NCBI GenBank assembly: GCA_948146395.1
Contig: OX411547.1
Location: 29,554,614-29,618,613, forward strand
Reading direction: 5' to 3'
Length of the DNA stretch: 64,000 nt
Origin: Fragum whitleyi
Taxonomy: Eukaryota > Mollusca > Bivalvia > Cardiida > Cardiidae
This document shows, piece by piece, positions 39,086 to 50,700 of the stretch. Position numbers and translations under genes: made by a program. Below the pieces are notes generated by a model. The model saw only the letters and a list, made by a program, of their open reading frames with translations. It was not told the DNA's origin and searched no databases. The first letter of the stretch is position 1, and every line of letters begins with the position of its first letter.

Positions 39086-39451
39086 TGTGACACGTCACAC
39101 GAAAAGGGACCACCTAGACTGCTCGAAATGCGCAGGTTGATTGTGGTCGAAACCAGCCCTGTGTTCAGGATGAAAACGTTAGCGAAGCGCTTTCGAAATG
39201 ATACCTCGCTTTGCACGTATGTGCACGTGCAAAGCGGGGTATCATCTCAAAGCGCTCGCCAAACGTTTTTACATCCTGAACTCACGGCTGTTGCGCTGAG
39301 CTGAATATCTGAATCTAGAATGTTCAATCTGACTTCCCGTGAGAATATTTTTTAAAATGCGACCTCTGGTTGACATGTACTAGAATCAATCTCTTTTTTG
39401 AATATCTATTTTACAGAATTCCTAGATGGCATTTTCCCGTGACGGGTCACA
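39086..39451. mobile_element. Family C element carrying a nested family B insertion
   Basis: Outer termini TGTGACACGTCACACGAAAA and TTCCCGTGACGGGTCACA are good inverted repeats. Inside, 39157-39290 is a complete family B palindrome (CCTCGCTTTGCACGTATGTG / GTGCAAAGCGGGGTATCATC). After it the C interior resumes (CGACCTCTGGTTGACATGTA). This gives relative age: C before B. Confidence 0.8.
39157..39290. mobile_element. Family B hairpin element, copy 2 (nested)
   Basis: CCCTGTGTTCAGGATGAAAA at the left, ACATCCTGAACTCACGG at the right. Complementary over nearly its full 134 bp. Confidence 0.8.
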
Positions 39452-39461
39452 AATTTATAAG

Positions 39462-39588
39462 TGACCCGTCAGACGAAAAAGAGAAAATCTAGGTAGTGCG
39501 TAAAGTATCGATCCTGGTCAGAGTGCGAGGATTCCGTGGGCTTACTAAATTTGAACTTTTTCGCCCTTTCCCGATTTTCTGATTCTAG
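39462..39588. mobile_element. Family C fragment, copy 6b
   Basis: GTGACCCGTCAGACGAAAAA, then GTAGTGCGTAAAGTATCGAT and GTGCGAGGATTCCGTGGG. A partial copy abutting the previous element and cut by the family D element that starts at 39590. Confidence 0.6.
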
Positions 39589-39589
39589 A

Positions 39590-40259
39590 AGAACGTCGTG
39601 AAATTGACAAGATGAATGATTTTAGAATGAAATTGAAATGAAATTGAAAGAGTGTGTGGTGCGCCTTTTGAGTGAAATTCAATTGAGTTATTCCAATATT
39701 GATTATTTTTATTCAAGATGAACAAAGTTTGAGATATTTGAGATATTTATCACCCCCTCCCCCCGCCTCACACCCACCCACACACACACATCCACCCACA
39801 CACACCCACCCCCCCACACACCCACCCCCCCCCCCCCCCCCCCCACACACACACCCTTTTGATGAAATATGCATACAAGTTCTATTACTCACAAAAACCA
39901 CACAAACGACCTGAAATCGTTAAAAACAATTCGAATTCGATCAAAACGATCGATATTTCATAGAAATTTATAAAATTGTTCCACGATTTTTTTGGATAGT
40001 TTGAATTTCAACGCGTCTTGTCGGTTCGTAAAGACATAATTATTCGATAGTAAGTAGATATGTTTTAAGGGAGGTAATACATGTATCGCTTACTTTGTTC
40101 AAGTTGGGCGAAATTAGTGATATTGGATTACCTCCCCTAAAATTCAATCAAAACTCACTACAAACGCTTATTCGATATCATTCTAAATTTATTCCAATAT
40201 AAATATATAATATATTAATATATTCAATACATCACTTTCACAATGTTTTTAATTGTACA
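39590..40259. mobile_element. Family D element, copy 4, enlarged by a C/CA-rich tract
   Basis: Left GAACGTCGTGAAATTGACAA, right CACAATGTTTTTAATTGTAC. The C-rich simple repeat 39752-39856 (CACCCACACACA and a C-homopolymer) sits inside, next to the hairpin centre. This makes the copy about 230 bp longer than the others. Confidence 0.7.
39752..39856. repeat. C-rich / (CA)n low-complexity tract
   Basis: CACCCACA and CCACACAC repeats with a 14-16-nt C run. Low complexity only; the open frames here are spurious. Confidence 0.9.
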
Positions 40260-40799
40260 ATACATATTGAAAGACTTACAGGTGTAATTCCATTTCTTTA
40301 TTTCTAAAAAAGGTAAGTATGTTTGTATGTCTAGTTTAGTTTGAATAGGGTTCATGCAAATTGTTCTTGATTTAATTTTGATGGTTTTGCATTTGCCAAC
40401 AAACGGCAGTATGTCCAAGTAAATTTTATTTCAAAATGAAGCTCTAGATGAGCACAAGCAGTTATGCAACAACCCTAGCTATACCGATATAGCCAAAACA
40501 TTGGGGGAAAATGCCATTTTGTACAGAAACAAGCAACTGCATGACGGTTTGGTAACTTTGTTCATAGTTTAACACTATACAGTCTAAAGTGCTGAACAGC
40601 ATAAATCTCGGATCCAAAACGTAGTTATGTAAGTAATTTACTTTGTCTGATTTTATAAACACATATACCATTCTAATTTTATTGACGTATAAATTTATGT
40701 AAACTATAGTTTGTGCATGCGTACGTGTGTGAAAAAGAGTGGGAAGTTTTTTGTAAGTAGAAGGGGCATAAAATTGGGTGGAAAACTATTTACACGAAC

Positions 40800-40980
40800 A
40801 TGTAGTAAAGTTTAGTTTAGTGAAATTATGTTCAGTCTCTAGTAAGCTAAGTGAAGTTAAGAAAAGTAAAGTTGAGTTTGGCTGAGTTGAACTGAGTTGA
40901 GTTGACTTGAGTTCAGTTGAGTAAAGTTAAGTTTAAGTTAACTTTGGGTAAGTTAATTTTAAGTAAAGTTACTAAGAAGT
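40800..40980. repeat. Degenerate GAGTT/AAGTT pentamer array
   Basis: Irregular runs of agttgagttgagt and taagttaactt-like pentamers over about 180 bp; minisatellite-like. No other feature in the neighbouring unique DNA 40260-41400. Confidence 0.6.
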
Positions 40981-41404
40981 ATGATTAATTTAGTTGTGAA
41001 AACTTTTTTTAAAAAAAATATTCAAATGCTAAGAAAAATAAAATCAAAGATCAACACGCGAGTAATCGATTTCAAATACAATAGATTACTTATACATACC
41101 CCTAACGCTCCAAAACGCACTAAAAGTCAAGTTTTATTCCGACAAGAAAACGTGATAGAAACATTAGGATGGTTAGAATAGCGATTATCACGCTACAGTG
41201 ATTCTAACGAACGACGTACAACACAAGCGGTGGCTTATCGGCTCCAGAATCTATGTTAAATACATTCAAGTCTGTCAGAGATGCCAAAACAATACTACAT
41301 CTCACGTAGACTTTTTATGTGAATGAAAAATGAAGAAATATGCAGATTTTAAGTTGTTTTACGGAGCTTTGGAGACGAATACAGTCCCGCGTTTAGACTA
41401 ACCC

Positions 41405-41655
41405 AATGGTGAAAACTGTTTGCAAATTATACCCCGCTTTGCACACGCATTTCGCGGATTGCGCAGACTGACTAGAGTCGAAACTTTATGCACTTGGCCT
41501 ATTTTCAGAATCTAGAAAGATCAATCTACCTTCCTGTGAAAATTTTTTGAATTGTGACCTCTAGTTGACCTTGCTGGATCCAATCTCTTTTTCAAAAAAT
41601 CATCTTACCGAGTTACCAGATGGTCCAGATTGTCCTTTTTCGCGTGACGGGTCGC
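41405..41655. mobile_element. Family B fragment joined to a reversed family C copy
   Basis: AAAACTGTTTGCAAATTATA and CCCCGCTTTGCACACGCA (half of family B, 41405-41450) run into CGCGGATTGCGCAGACTGAC, ACCTCTAGTTGACCTTGCTG and the right terminus TTTTTCGCGTGACGGGTC of family C. A rearranged composite. Confidence 0.6.
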
Positions 41656-42130
41656 GTATATGATTATAGAGTTCAAATTCCATAGGTTTTGAAATGATGC
41701 GATACTATTCTTTGTGTGGTATTACTTTTCAAAGATAAAGCTACTCAATTTTCTGAAACTAGTAAATGAAGAAATGGAGTATTTATCAGACATGCAACAT
41801 TTTTAAATAGATCCTTTTAGGATTCTAAAGATCCAGGTTAATTCATTCACATCTGTTCTACGAATGCGGAATTGTGCCATAAAGCTAACTAAGCAGTACG
41901 GCTTTAACAAGTTCACTTCGATCTAAATCGAAGTGCCGAACAAAAATAATCTTCTTTTCAGAGACCAGGGACTGAAATCAAATTTTTGTGATGGCTTATT
42001 CACATTTTATTCATATTTAAAGAGGAGTCTTGGAAATGACAAGACATACGCATACATATGATATTTAACTTGCTAACAATTATGAAATTATGAATGAAAT
42101 TTATTTTTAGTGCTTTCCGGTGGATTATCG

Positions 42131-42998
42131 AAACAAGAGGACCATGATGGTCCTAGATTGCTCACCTGAGTCTCTTTGATCCCTGAAAAATCACTTTAAT
42201 TAAATAAGCAGATGTCAACAAAGAGATAAATTCTACATAAGATCAATACCATGGAATATTTTCAGCCAAGAACAAGAAGGATATGCCTTTTCGCTTTTTA
42301 ATTCTTTGTAAAAAGGGATGCACCCGGCTGGACCCCAAATGTGACCCCAGGGTCTTGATATGAACAATCTTGGTAGAGGTCCACTAGATGATGCTACATA
42401 CCAAATATGGAAGCCTTCTGCCTTCTGATTTCAGAGAAGAAGATTTTTGAAGATTTTCCTTTTTTACCCTTTCTTGCTCAGAAGAACGAAAAGGAATGTG
42501 CCCGGACAATCCCAAAAATGACCCTAGGACTTGATATGAACAAACTTGGTAGAGGTTCATTAGACGATGCTACATACCAAATATGAAAGCTGTCTGCCTT
42601 CTGGTTTCAGAGAAGAATATTTTTAAAGATTTTCGCCTTTTGCTTCTGTGTAAAAAGGGTTGCGCCCGGGTGGAGCCCAAATATAACCCCAGGGTCTTGA
42701 TATGAACAAACTTGGTAGAGGTCCACTAGATGATGCTACATACCAAATTTGAAAGATTTCAGCCTTCTTGTTTCAGAGAAGAAGATTTTTGAAGATTTTC
42801 CTATTTTCATCCTTTTTTGTAAAGGGTAAAGGGAAAGTTAAGGTAGGATTTCATTTATTTAAACAACTTTGGTGGAGCTTGACCCAAGGAACAAAGAAAT
42901 TGTGGACGACGCTCGACGGACGACGGACGACTGACGACGAACGCCGGACATTGTACGATCACAAAAGCTCACCTTGAGCACCAATGCTCAGGTGAGCT
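42131..42998. repeat. Family L repeat, copy 2
   Basis: Starts ACAAGAGGACCATGATGGTC. It contains about three units of roughly 180 bp with CTTGATATGAACAAACTTGG and GATGCTACATACCAAATATG, then CGACGGACGACGGACGACTG and ends CACCTTGAGCACCAATGCTC. Followed by C and A homopolymers (about 43000-43026). An open frame at 42768-42977 is repeat-derived. Confidence 0.75.
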
Positions 42999-43026
42999 AC
43001 CCCCCCCCCCCCCAAAAAAAAAAAAA

Positions 43027-43568
43027 ACACCGTCTGATTATCACTTGATAATCTCACTACCAAACTAGTGAAATTGCCATACAAATATACAATTTCATTA
43101 ATTTCACCTTAGTGGACGTTAAATCAGCGGAGCCAATAATATAAATGATGTCATTACGTTGTAATTACGTTTGAAATGACGCGCTTCAAAATCCGCACAA
43201 TAAGTCTTATCCCATTTTTCAGCCAAGAAAAAGAATTATCGTGCGTTTTTTTCAAGTAAAACTCACAGTGTATGAAAACGTAGAGCGGATTCGTGAGATT
43301 ATGTTTCTATTTTCATTCCTCCATGAAATCAACAAATATAATCTTCATCTCAATTCAATATCAAGCAGCAAAGATCTAAAGATTTGTCGAAAAAAGAAAT
43401 AGATTTCTAAGGGGACTATTTCATACGGACGCTTATTAAATACCCGCGTACTCAAAATTGTTTTCATTGATAAACAAAAAAAGATTTTTCATCTAATTAG
43501 AATACCCAAATTTCGGTGGACCCAACAAAAATAAAATTATAAATATGTGTATTCTGCCTTATTCGGAA
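43027..43568. other. Intergenic, nothing recognised
   Basis: AT-rich unique-looking DNA between family L and family I copies. Confidence 0.5.
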
Positions 43569-43928
43569 CTGGCAGGGCGGGGCTTAGCCGTGACGTAATA
43601 TGGCGAGTTAACTTTTATATATTTTAGGTTCATTGAAATGTTAGTCGGCAATAATCGTGAACGTGTGCAAATAACTGTATCCTAAAACCAAAATGATTCA
43701 GGTACTTAGAGAAAATGAACACATTTCGTCGTTTCGTCGTTTGGTTACCAAAGCCTTGTAACTTCAGCTTGGACAAGCTGAAGTTACGAGGGTTTGGTTA
43801 CCATCCTACGCTTAACAGTCTCAAGTTAATCATGTCGACTATCTTAAGAAGTAAATAATAAAGAATAAAGGCTGATTTACCCCAACCTTAAGTGCATCGA
43901 CCCGTTATTTAGGCTCCGCCCTGCCAGG
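43569..43928. mobile_element. Family I TIR element, copy 2
   Basis: Left CTGGCAGGGCGGGGCTTAGC, right ATTTAGGCTCCGCCCTGCCAG. An inner hairpin CCTTGTAACTTCAGCTTGGA / CAAGCTGAAGTTACGAGGG lies near 43753-43793. It lacks the 61-bp tandem expansion of copy 1, so it shows the basal form. Confidence 0.8.
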
Positions 43929-45323
43929 GGAAAAAATCGTGGATTATATCAAGTGTTGTCATCCTTATTCAAAGGACTCATAATTTAAGCCCAGCCCCAT
44001 GGCGGGTATACGCAATTAAATCCTCCTAAACGATAATTACCGCGTACTAGAGTATACCCTGTGAACTTTCCGGGAGATAATAAGGTAACCTAAGGTAGCT
44101 TCATTACACCCACTTAATCTAGATATGAACCAGACCTATAAATTGTCGGTAGATCCTTACCTTACTATCAAGCAAGACTATGGCTCACAAGCCTTTTTCC
44201 GGTTCTTCTTTACAGCTTATTGCTATTCGATGATCGGTTTAGAAATTGAAAATTAACAAAGCGCGAAATCTGACCATACTTAGGGATGACAAAAATGGAT
44301 TCTTTCACTTTTTTCCCAACATAGGTTTATTTTCTTTTTTTTTCTAAAATATCAATGGTTAATTCCCGAGTCAAAACGTCTATTTCTGTCTGCTTCTTTA
44401 GGTAGAGATTTTTTCAAAGATATAACAACATCAAAAACATCTAAAATAATGATGGTGATAATAGTAATAATAATCGATCGACCTGTAATGCCAGTAGCTT
44501 GACTTTCTCTTTTTTTCCGACAAAGCACACTCTTTTGACCAGTAAAGTAGCAAGTCGTGAAAGGGCTAAATGGTGCACCCAAATCTCTTTTAGTCATTTT
44601 GCAACAAAACTGGTGTATCTTTAACTTCAATAAAACTGTTGATACGACATTTTGAACCACTAACCAACGGGTTTATGTCGTATAATATAATATCTTAGTT
44701 TGAAAAACTACAAACAATCACCTTATATTCGATAGGTGTGCAATTATACATACTAAAATTTGTACAGATACACACATTTGATTGTTTGATAAAAGGACAA
44801 TTTTGTCTATACAGGTATAGACAAAATTGTCCTTTCATCGCTCAATGAGACTGGTAAATCTATACATCTATAGATATGTTTTTGAAGAACAATCGTCGTA
44901 ACAAAAACAGATGCTAAACCAACAACAAAGGAAAACAAATTCCTTCATTACTATTCACGCTTCAAAAGCACAAAGACGATAATTTAAGCGTTTATTAATA
45001 GGGCCTATAAAATCTAAAATATTAAATAAAATTTCAATTCAAAATGGTTATTCAAAACATTACATACCTCGTAAATTCTCAGAATTATTCCTCGAACTAT
45101 TCGCAATCGACGTGATCTCCGTGTATTTGTATATTCCGTGTTGTGGCTCTCACATAGAAATGTTTATCTCATAAAGTTGTCTGATAGTCGATAACTGATG
45201 TGGGAATGATTGCCCAGCCACATGTTGGCTTATCAGTCCGGACTGACCTTTACACTGTCTGTTTACCCTTTACTCATAAATGGTGTTTAAATGTGAACCG
45301 TCTAATATCATTTTGGACGTAAC
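43929..45323. other. Intergenic, with a 22-bp-arm hairpin at 44791-44836
   Basis: Arms 44791-44812 and 44815-44836 (GGACAATTTTGTCTATAC and its complement) share their core with the longer palindrome at 53891-53956. A minus-strand frame at 44352-44660 has no domain. Nothing else recognised. Confidence 0.5.
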
Positions 45324-45748
45324 ATTTAACAACATTGTGAAATTGACAAGATGAATGATTATGGAATGATTATGGAATGGTATCAAATGAGCGTGTGGAG
45401 CGAGTTTTGAATGAAATTCGCTAAGAATATCGCTATTTTTTCCCAACTGGATGAAAGTATCGCTTTTTTTACACCCACCTTTAAAAAATATACGTACTAA
45501 ACTGTTAAGTGTGTCTTCATGGACCAATCAGACACTTTAAAATCTACACCAGCCAATGAAATCGTAGAATAATTTGCTCTTTTTGAATTAAATGTTGATC
45601 GTCTGGAAAGATTTCGAAATGTTTTCGAATGATTTTGGGGCGTTTTTTTATCAAATTGAGTGAGTGTTTGGAATGAATGAATGGAGCGCTGAGTGAATTA
45701 TGAATATGATCGGAATGACTGTCAATTTCATGATGTCAATAACTGTAA
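45324..45748. mobile_element. Family D element, copy 5
   Basis: Left CATTTAACAACATTGTGAAA, right ATTTCATGATGTCAATAACT. GAGCGTGTGGAGCGAGTTTT and ATGAATGGAGCGCTGAGTGA blocks conserved; the central hairpin is weaker than in other copies. Confidence 0.75.
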
Positions 45749-45806
45749 ACATTTCGGTTGCTTCCAGTCTAAAAATAGTATCTCATTTCGAGGACAATAT
45801 ATAATT

Positions 45807-46058
45807 GTGGCCCATCTCGCGAAAAGGGACCATCTGGGTATTTGTAGAAAAAATATTTGAAAGAGAGTGGTTCTAGAACAGGCCAACCAGAGGTCGTTTT
45901 TCAAAAATTCTTTCACGGGAAGGAAGATTTATTAATCTAGACGCAGAAAATTGGTAAAGTGCGAATTGTTTCCACCCAAGTCAGTCTGCGCAATCCACGC
46001 AGTCTGAGTAGGGTCGACACTTTATGGACTATCGAGATGGTGAAGGATCACATATGTA
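45807..46058. mobile_element. Family C element, copy 8
   Basis: Left GTGGCCCATCTCGCGAAAAG, interior AACCAGAGGTCGTTTTTCAA and TCTGCGCAATCCACGCAGTC, right ATGGTGAAGGATCACAT (degenerate). Confidence 0.65.
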
Positions 46059-46364
46059 TAACAGACTCTCACAAATTTTCATTCTTACCACGTTTACGAA
46101 ACTTTGTACTTATTATTCAAATAAATTCAAAATTCAGGGATCTTTAATTTAAGACCATCTAATTTTTTTTCTCGTGTCCACTTTCAAACCTTGAAAAAAA
46201 TGGACATATGATTTAAATCGTAACAAAGCTTTTTTTTACATGAATCATGATTTCATGTAAACATTATGCAACAACACACAGTAATGTAGATATGTAAAAG
46301 CAACATACTCAGCACCAGTTCCCAGTGAGTTTATGAATTGCTTCTTCTATTTCTAATTTCTATC

Positions 46365-46516
46365 ATCGCTAATTTCTTCCAATTTTGACGAAGTTAGCGA
46401 TATGTATTGCCCCCTTGAATTTCATTCGAAACATGCTCCACACACTCATACAACATCATTCCAAAATCGTCCAAAAAAACACTCACCTTGTTATTTTCGC
46501 GATGTTATTAACTGTA
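46365..46516. mobile_element. Family D half element, copy 6
   Basis: From the central hairpin (ATCGCTAATTTCTTCCAATT) to the right terminus GCGATGTTATTAACTGTA; the left half is absent. Confidence 0.65.
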
Positions 46517-46549
46517 CTCGTGTATTTCGTAGCCTAGATAACCACATAC

Positions 46550-46735
46550 ACAATTCACCAATGGGTTGATAATTGTAGACCTATGTGAGATAGCAGCTGG
46601 AGGCTAGGAAAGAATGTGACGGTAGTAATCGTGGGAGAAATATCAGGAGTCCATTGTTAGGTGATCCAGCCGACGCGATATAACCGAAAAAATTTTGAAA
46701 GCGGCGTAAAACTCTATTCCATCAATCATTCACAT
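46550..46735 (+). mobile_element. SINE core, plus orientation (copy 4)
   Basis: GATAGCAGCTGGAGGCTAGG, CCATTGTTAGGTGATCCAGC, CGCGATATAACCG and GAAAGCGGCGTAAAACTC are the family central domain in sense direction, ending CCATCAATCATT. No tRNA head, so 5'-truncated. Confidence 0.75.
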
Positions 46736-47600
46736 ACTTGCGATTGAGTTTATATTTCACATGTTTTACTGTGTACACAGATACGGATCCACCCATTCAT
46801 TATGCTCAACGCTATCTTTAGCGGAAACATTGATGCTTTTGACGTCATATAACCCGCGGACAAAATGACGCGCTACGCTCTCTGTGAAATTCTCCAAACG
46901 TCAATATTATTACTTGTTCATAAGTTTTACATCCAGAAATATGTTAAAAAACTATATTACACTCAGAAAATGGAAATAAAAATATTTTTGGAAATATGAC
47001 CGTGTTAAAATGGATGTAATTTCATTTGCGCGTTGATATGTCCATGAATAAAGTCTGTTTGGAAGGGGTGGTGTGGGGGGATATATGTTAAGCAAAATCC
47101 CCAGGCTCCGCCCTCGGATTTTTACTTTAACATATAACCCCCCTCCCACCAGACTGTATCATGGAAACATCAACGCGAAAATGAAAGTATTTCATAAATA
47201 ATATATAAACTGAATGCCTGAATAGGGTTTCACACAGCGCGTAAGGAAGACCCTAAGGACAGACTGTGCGGCTGCACAGGCTAGCCAGAGACATTGTTTT
47301 GCGCACATGTGTAATTGTTGAAAATGTCACGGTAGCGCAGGCTTAGATAAAAAGTATGATCCATTAAGGGTTCAAATATCATGTAGAGAAAACAACTGCG
47401 AAAAAATACTCATTATAGCCAGTTTTCAAAAGAACAGGATTTAAAACTGTGCAGTACAATTGTTAGATATAACTATTTTGGAATACTATTGACCATTGTA
47501 TTTTGACCCATGTATTTAATCTTATCGGAATGTACTTTCCTTATCCATTTTGATATTTTAGTTATTTCGTTATTTTTGTTGCATTATAAACTAGGAACTT
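46736..47600. other. Upstream of the sulfotransferase gene
   Basis: An inverted pair GGGGGATATATGTTA / TAACATATAACCCCCC (about 47074-47145) around AAGCAAAATCCCCAGGCTCC. Near 47260, GACAGACTGTGCGGCTGCAC resembles a degenerate block also seen near 55385 in opposite sense. No promoter element can be called. Confidence 0.35.
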
Positions 47601-47730
47601 ATGGTTAGCATGACAATGGGAAGGCGCTGTAGTTATACCAAGGCTTGGAGTGTTATGCTGGTGTTATTATTAGTCTACAGTGTTTATAATGTTATGAGAG
47701 GAGGCTACACTTTACCACTTAACAAGAGAG
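47601..47730 (+). CDS. Sulfotransferase exon 1: signal anchor
   Basis: 43 codons plus one base; donor G|GTAAGAG. Cytosolic tail MVSMTMGRRCSYTK, hydrophobic anchor, then a short luminal stem. Linked to exon 2 by phase, strand and the expected topology, not by shared sequence, so the link is inference. Confidence 0.72.
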
Positions 47731-50700
47731 GTAAGAGTGTGCGCATGCGCGTATCCAGAATTTCTTTTAAAGCCGCAAAAGGGATTCAAACTGAAAGGTT
47801 TTTTTTTTAAATTTTCTGTGATGGATTTGGTAATGTCGTCATCACAGCTTTGCCAAAGCTGTAGTTACGTCGTTTGTCATAGCCCGCTGAACAAATGATA
47901 ACAAATAATAACTAAGTTTTTCAGATTTTCCATTTTGACGTCTACGAGCCTAGTTTACATTCTGCCTACGAATGCTGTAAAAAGTCGAGAAACTTTCATA
48001 AGCCCACGGATAATATTTCTGTGCAATAATCGTATTGTTTTAAGATTTCGTCTAAGAAAATGTCATACAAATTCCTACGCAAAGCGAAGCCTTATCGCAC
48101 AGACAACACATCATAAAGGAATCACAAGTTCGTCGTCACAGGGTCGTCGTCTGATATTTCGTCTTTATCATATCCGCATCGATAAAGGTACAGCTAATTA
48201 CATCATGAAATTGACATTCTATTCAATCAAAACCATTCTAAATCGCTCACTCGGTGCTCCATTCATTCATTCATTCATTCATTCCAAACACTCACTCAAA
48301 TCGATCAGAAACGCTCCGAAATCATTAGGAATAATTTAAAAATTGTTCAAACCTTTCAGCAATAAATTCAAATCGATCTATTTTTTCTACGTTTTTATTA
48401 GCTGGTGTGGACTTTCAAGTATCTGATTGGTCCAAGAAGACGTACAAACAGAAGAGTTCAAATATTTTGTTAAAGGGAGGTAATTAATGTCGCTAATTTT
48501 GTTCATCTTGAACAAAATTAGCACTATTGGGCTACCTCCCTTTAATTTCACTCAAAACTCGCTCCAAACACCCATTCAATATCATTACGAAAGCATTCCA
48601 AAATCATCCACCTTGTCAATTTTACGATGTTGTTAACTGTACCTGCCCTGCGTTCAGGATGACAAAACAGTTTTCCCATTATTCTCCGCCTTGCACGCAT
48701 GTGCACATGCAAAGCGGGATATAATTGGAAAACTATTTGCACTGTTTTGGCATCCTGAACGCAGGGCTGCATTTTTACCGATAGGAGGCCGTAAGGCCGT
48801 GTCAATACGGAATGCACAAGATCGTGTGGGCTATTTTCAAGGCTACCGTAAAGGGGTCTTGAGAACATGACTCGGCTTGGATAATACAAAGATTGTGGTG
48901 ATATTTTCTTTGAAGACACTTTTTTATTGTCACTTTGACAATGGTTTAATTGTGATAAAAAGGAACACGGAGACGTCAAGCGTTTAAACAAATTTGGGTC
49001 TCCGGCCTCTTCAAGGTGAATTTAGCCTATATTAAGAGTAATAATTGGGCCGTATATTTAAATATTAATTGTAAATTTTCTTTGTATCTTGTTGAATAGA
49101 AAAAAATTAAATCAACCCACTCGTGGTGTACTTTTAAATAGATTGGTAACCATGACAACCAAGCTTACTTATTTAAATATCTTTATTTGCAAATCGATTT
49201 TTTGCTATTTCCTAATTTTCTTTTCTCTTTATTGATAATGAGGAAATGGAATCTTTTTTGTAAAGTAATCATTATCAACTCTTTTTTGCTTTTGGTATGT
49301 ATTACCTTAGCAACGATAACTATGACCTATATTATATAACCATAGATATAGCATTTGGCAGTCTCTAGGTTATTTTAAATGTTTTTTTTTTGCATAATTT
49401 TGAACATTTGATAATGGTTAGAATATATCTAAATAGGAGAGGTTAACCAAAAACATAAATACGTTGAGTGTTTTATGTGTATTTATGGCAACCATCTTTA
49501 TTGGCTAGTCTGCGCGGATGAGCTAGACATGGTTGTTACATTAACGGCTCGCTTTTGGCAGTGGCTGATCCGGGGTTTCTATAAAGGTCCACCTGTGTGC
49601 TCGTTGATAATTACAAAAATCTTATCCTCCTAAACTAGCCATCGGATTTCAACCAAATTTCAAATATAAAGTCCTCGTGTACTGCTTTCAAAATACTACA
49701 CAGAATTTAAATTCGTGAACATTCTGATGGCTTTGGCAAAAGAGAAGATGCTAAAACATTTCCTCCTTTTTCATTAGTTTGAATCACTTCTCTCTCTATA
49801 TATAGCTTAAGAAACACTTTGATTTTGATATGCAAAATCGTAGAAAATCCAAGGATATTTGGCCTGATTTGCCAAGATCAAATATAGAAAGGTGACAGTT
49901 CACCATCGGGCTATCGAATGCCCTGCGTTCAGGATGACAAAACTATCCAAACAGTTTTCAAATTATACCCCGCTTTGCACGTAAGCGCACGTGCAAAGCG
50001 GGATATAATTTGAAAACTGTTTGAACCGTTTTGTGATCCTGAACACAGAGCTGTTTTTTGCATCTTCTGCTGGAATCTATCATTCGCGGATTTAATTTTT
50101 TCTCATAAGGATGATACTCGATTCATTGAGAGTTTTGCCGTTGTTGGTTCCCCGAACCTTGACTGTTTTTTTCTTGTTGTATGAAACTCGATTTCTGGTA
50201 GGTTCTAAAGTACCCTAGAACTACGTGACAGAACCTTTTGAAACTAGGACATACAACAACGTCGTAAAACTGACAAGATTAATTATTTTGGAATGAGTGT
50301 GTGGAGCGAGCTTTGAATGAAACTTATTCTTATAAAATTAAATCAAATAGGTGAAATTACGGATTTTTTTCTATCGATTTTCATCTTTTAGTTATTTATA
50401 TTACCCTTGTAGGCGAATGTTTTTTTGAATGCTTTTAGTGAGTGTTTGAAAAGAAAGAATGAAGCGTTGAGTGGGAGATTTAGAATGGTTTTGATCGAAA
50501 TGAGTGTAAATTTTACTATAAATCTACTTTATCCAAACCAGCCCTGCGTTCAGGACCGCAAAACAGGGCAAACAGTTTTCCAATTATACCCCGCTTTGCA
50601 CATGCACAGCGTAAAAAGCGCGGTATTATTGGATAACTGTTCGCACCGTTTTGTCGCCTTGAACGCAGGGCACATTTAAAGATTGAAACCCCATTTTGTA

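Noticed and set aside
39699..39914. Pro/His/Thr-rich and Gly-rich open frames
   Set aside because: Produced by the C/CA-rich low-complexity tract inside a family D repeat.
45057..45130. Possible minus-strand 5' UTR exon with a good donor (GAG|GTATGT)
   Set aside because: No coding content and no evidence linking it to the galactosyltransferase 9 kb away; donor-like words are common.
47935..48339. 134-codon plus frame in the sulfotransferase intron, and an exon-like stretch with acceptor near 47925
   Set aside because: Its second half is family D repeat. Splicing from exon 1 in phase 1 gives a stop after four codons.
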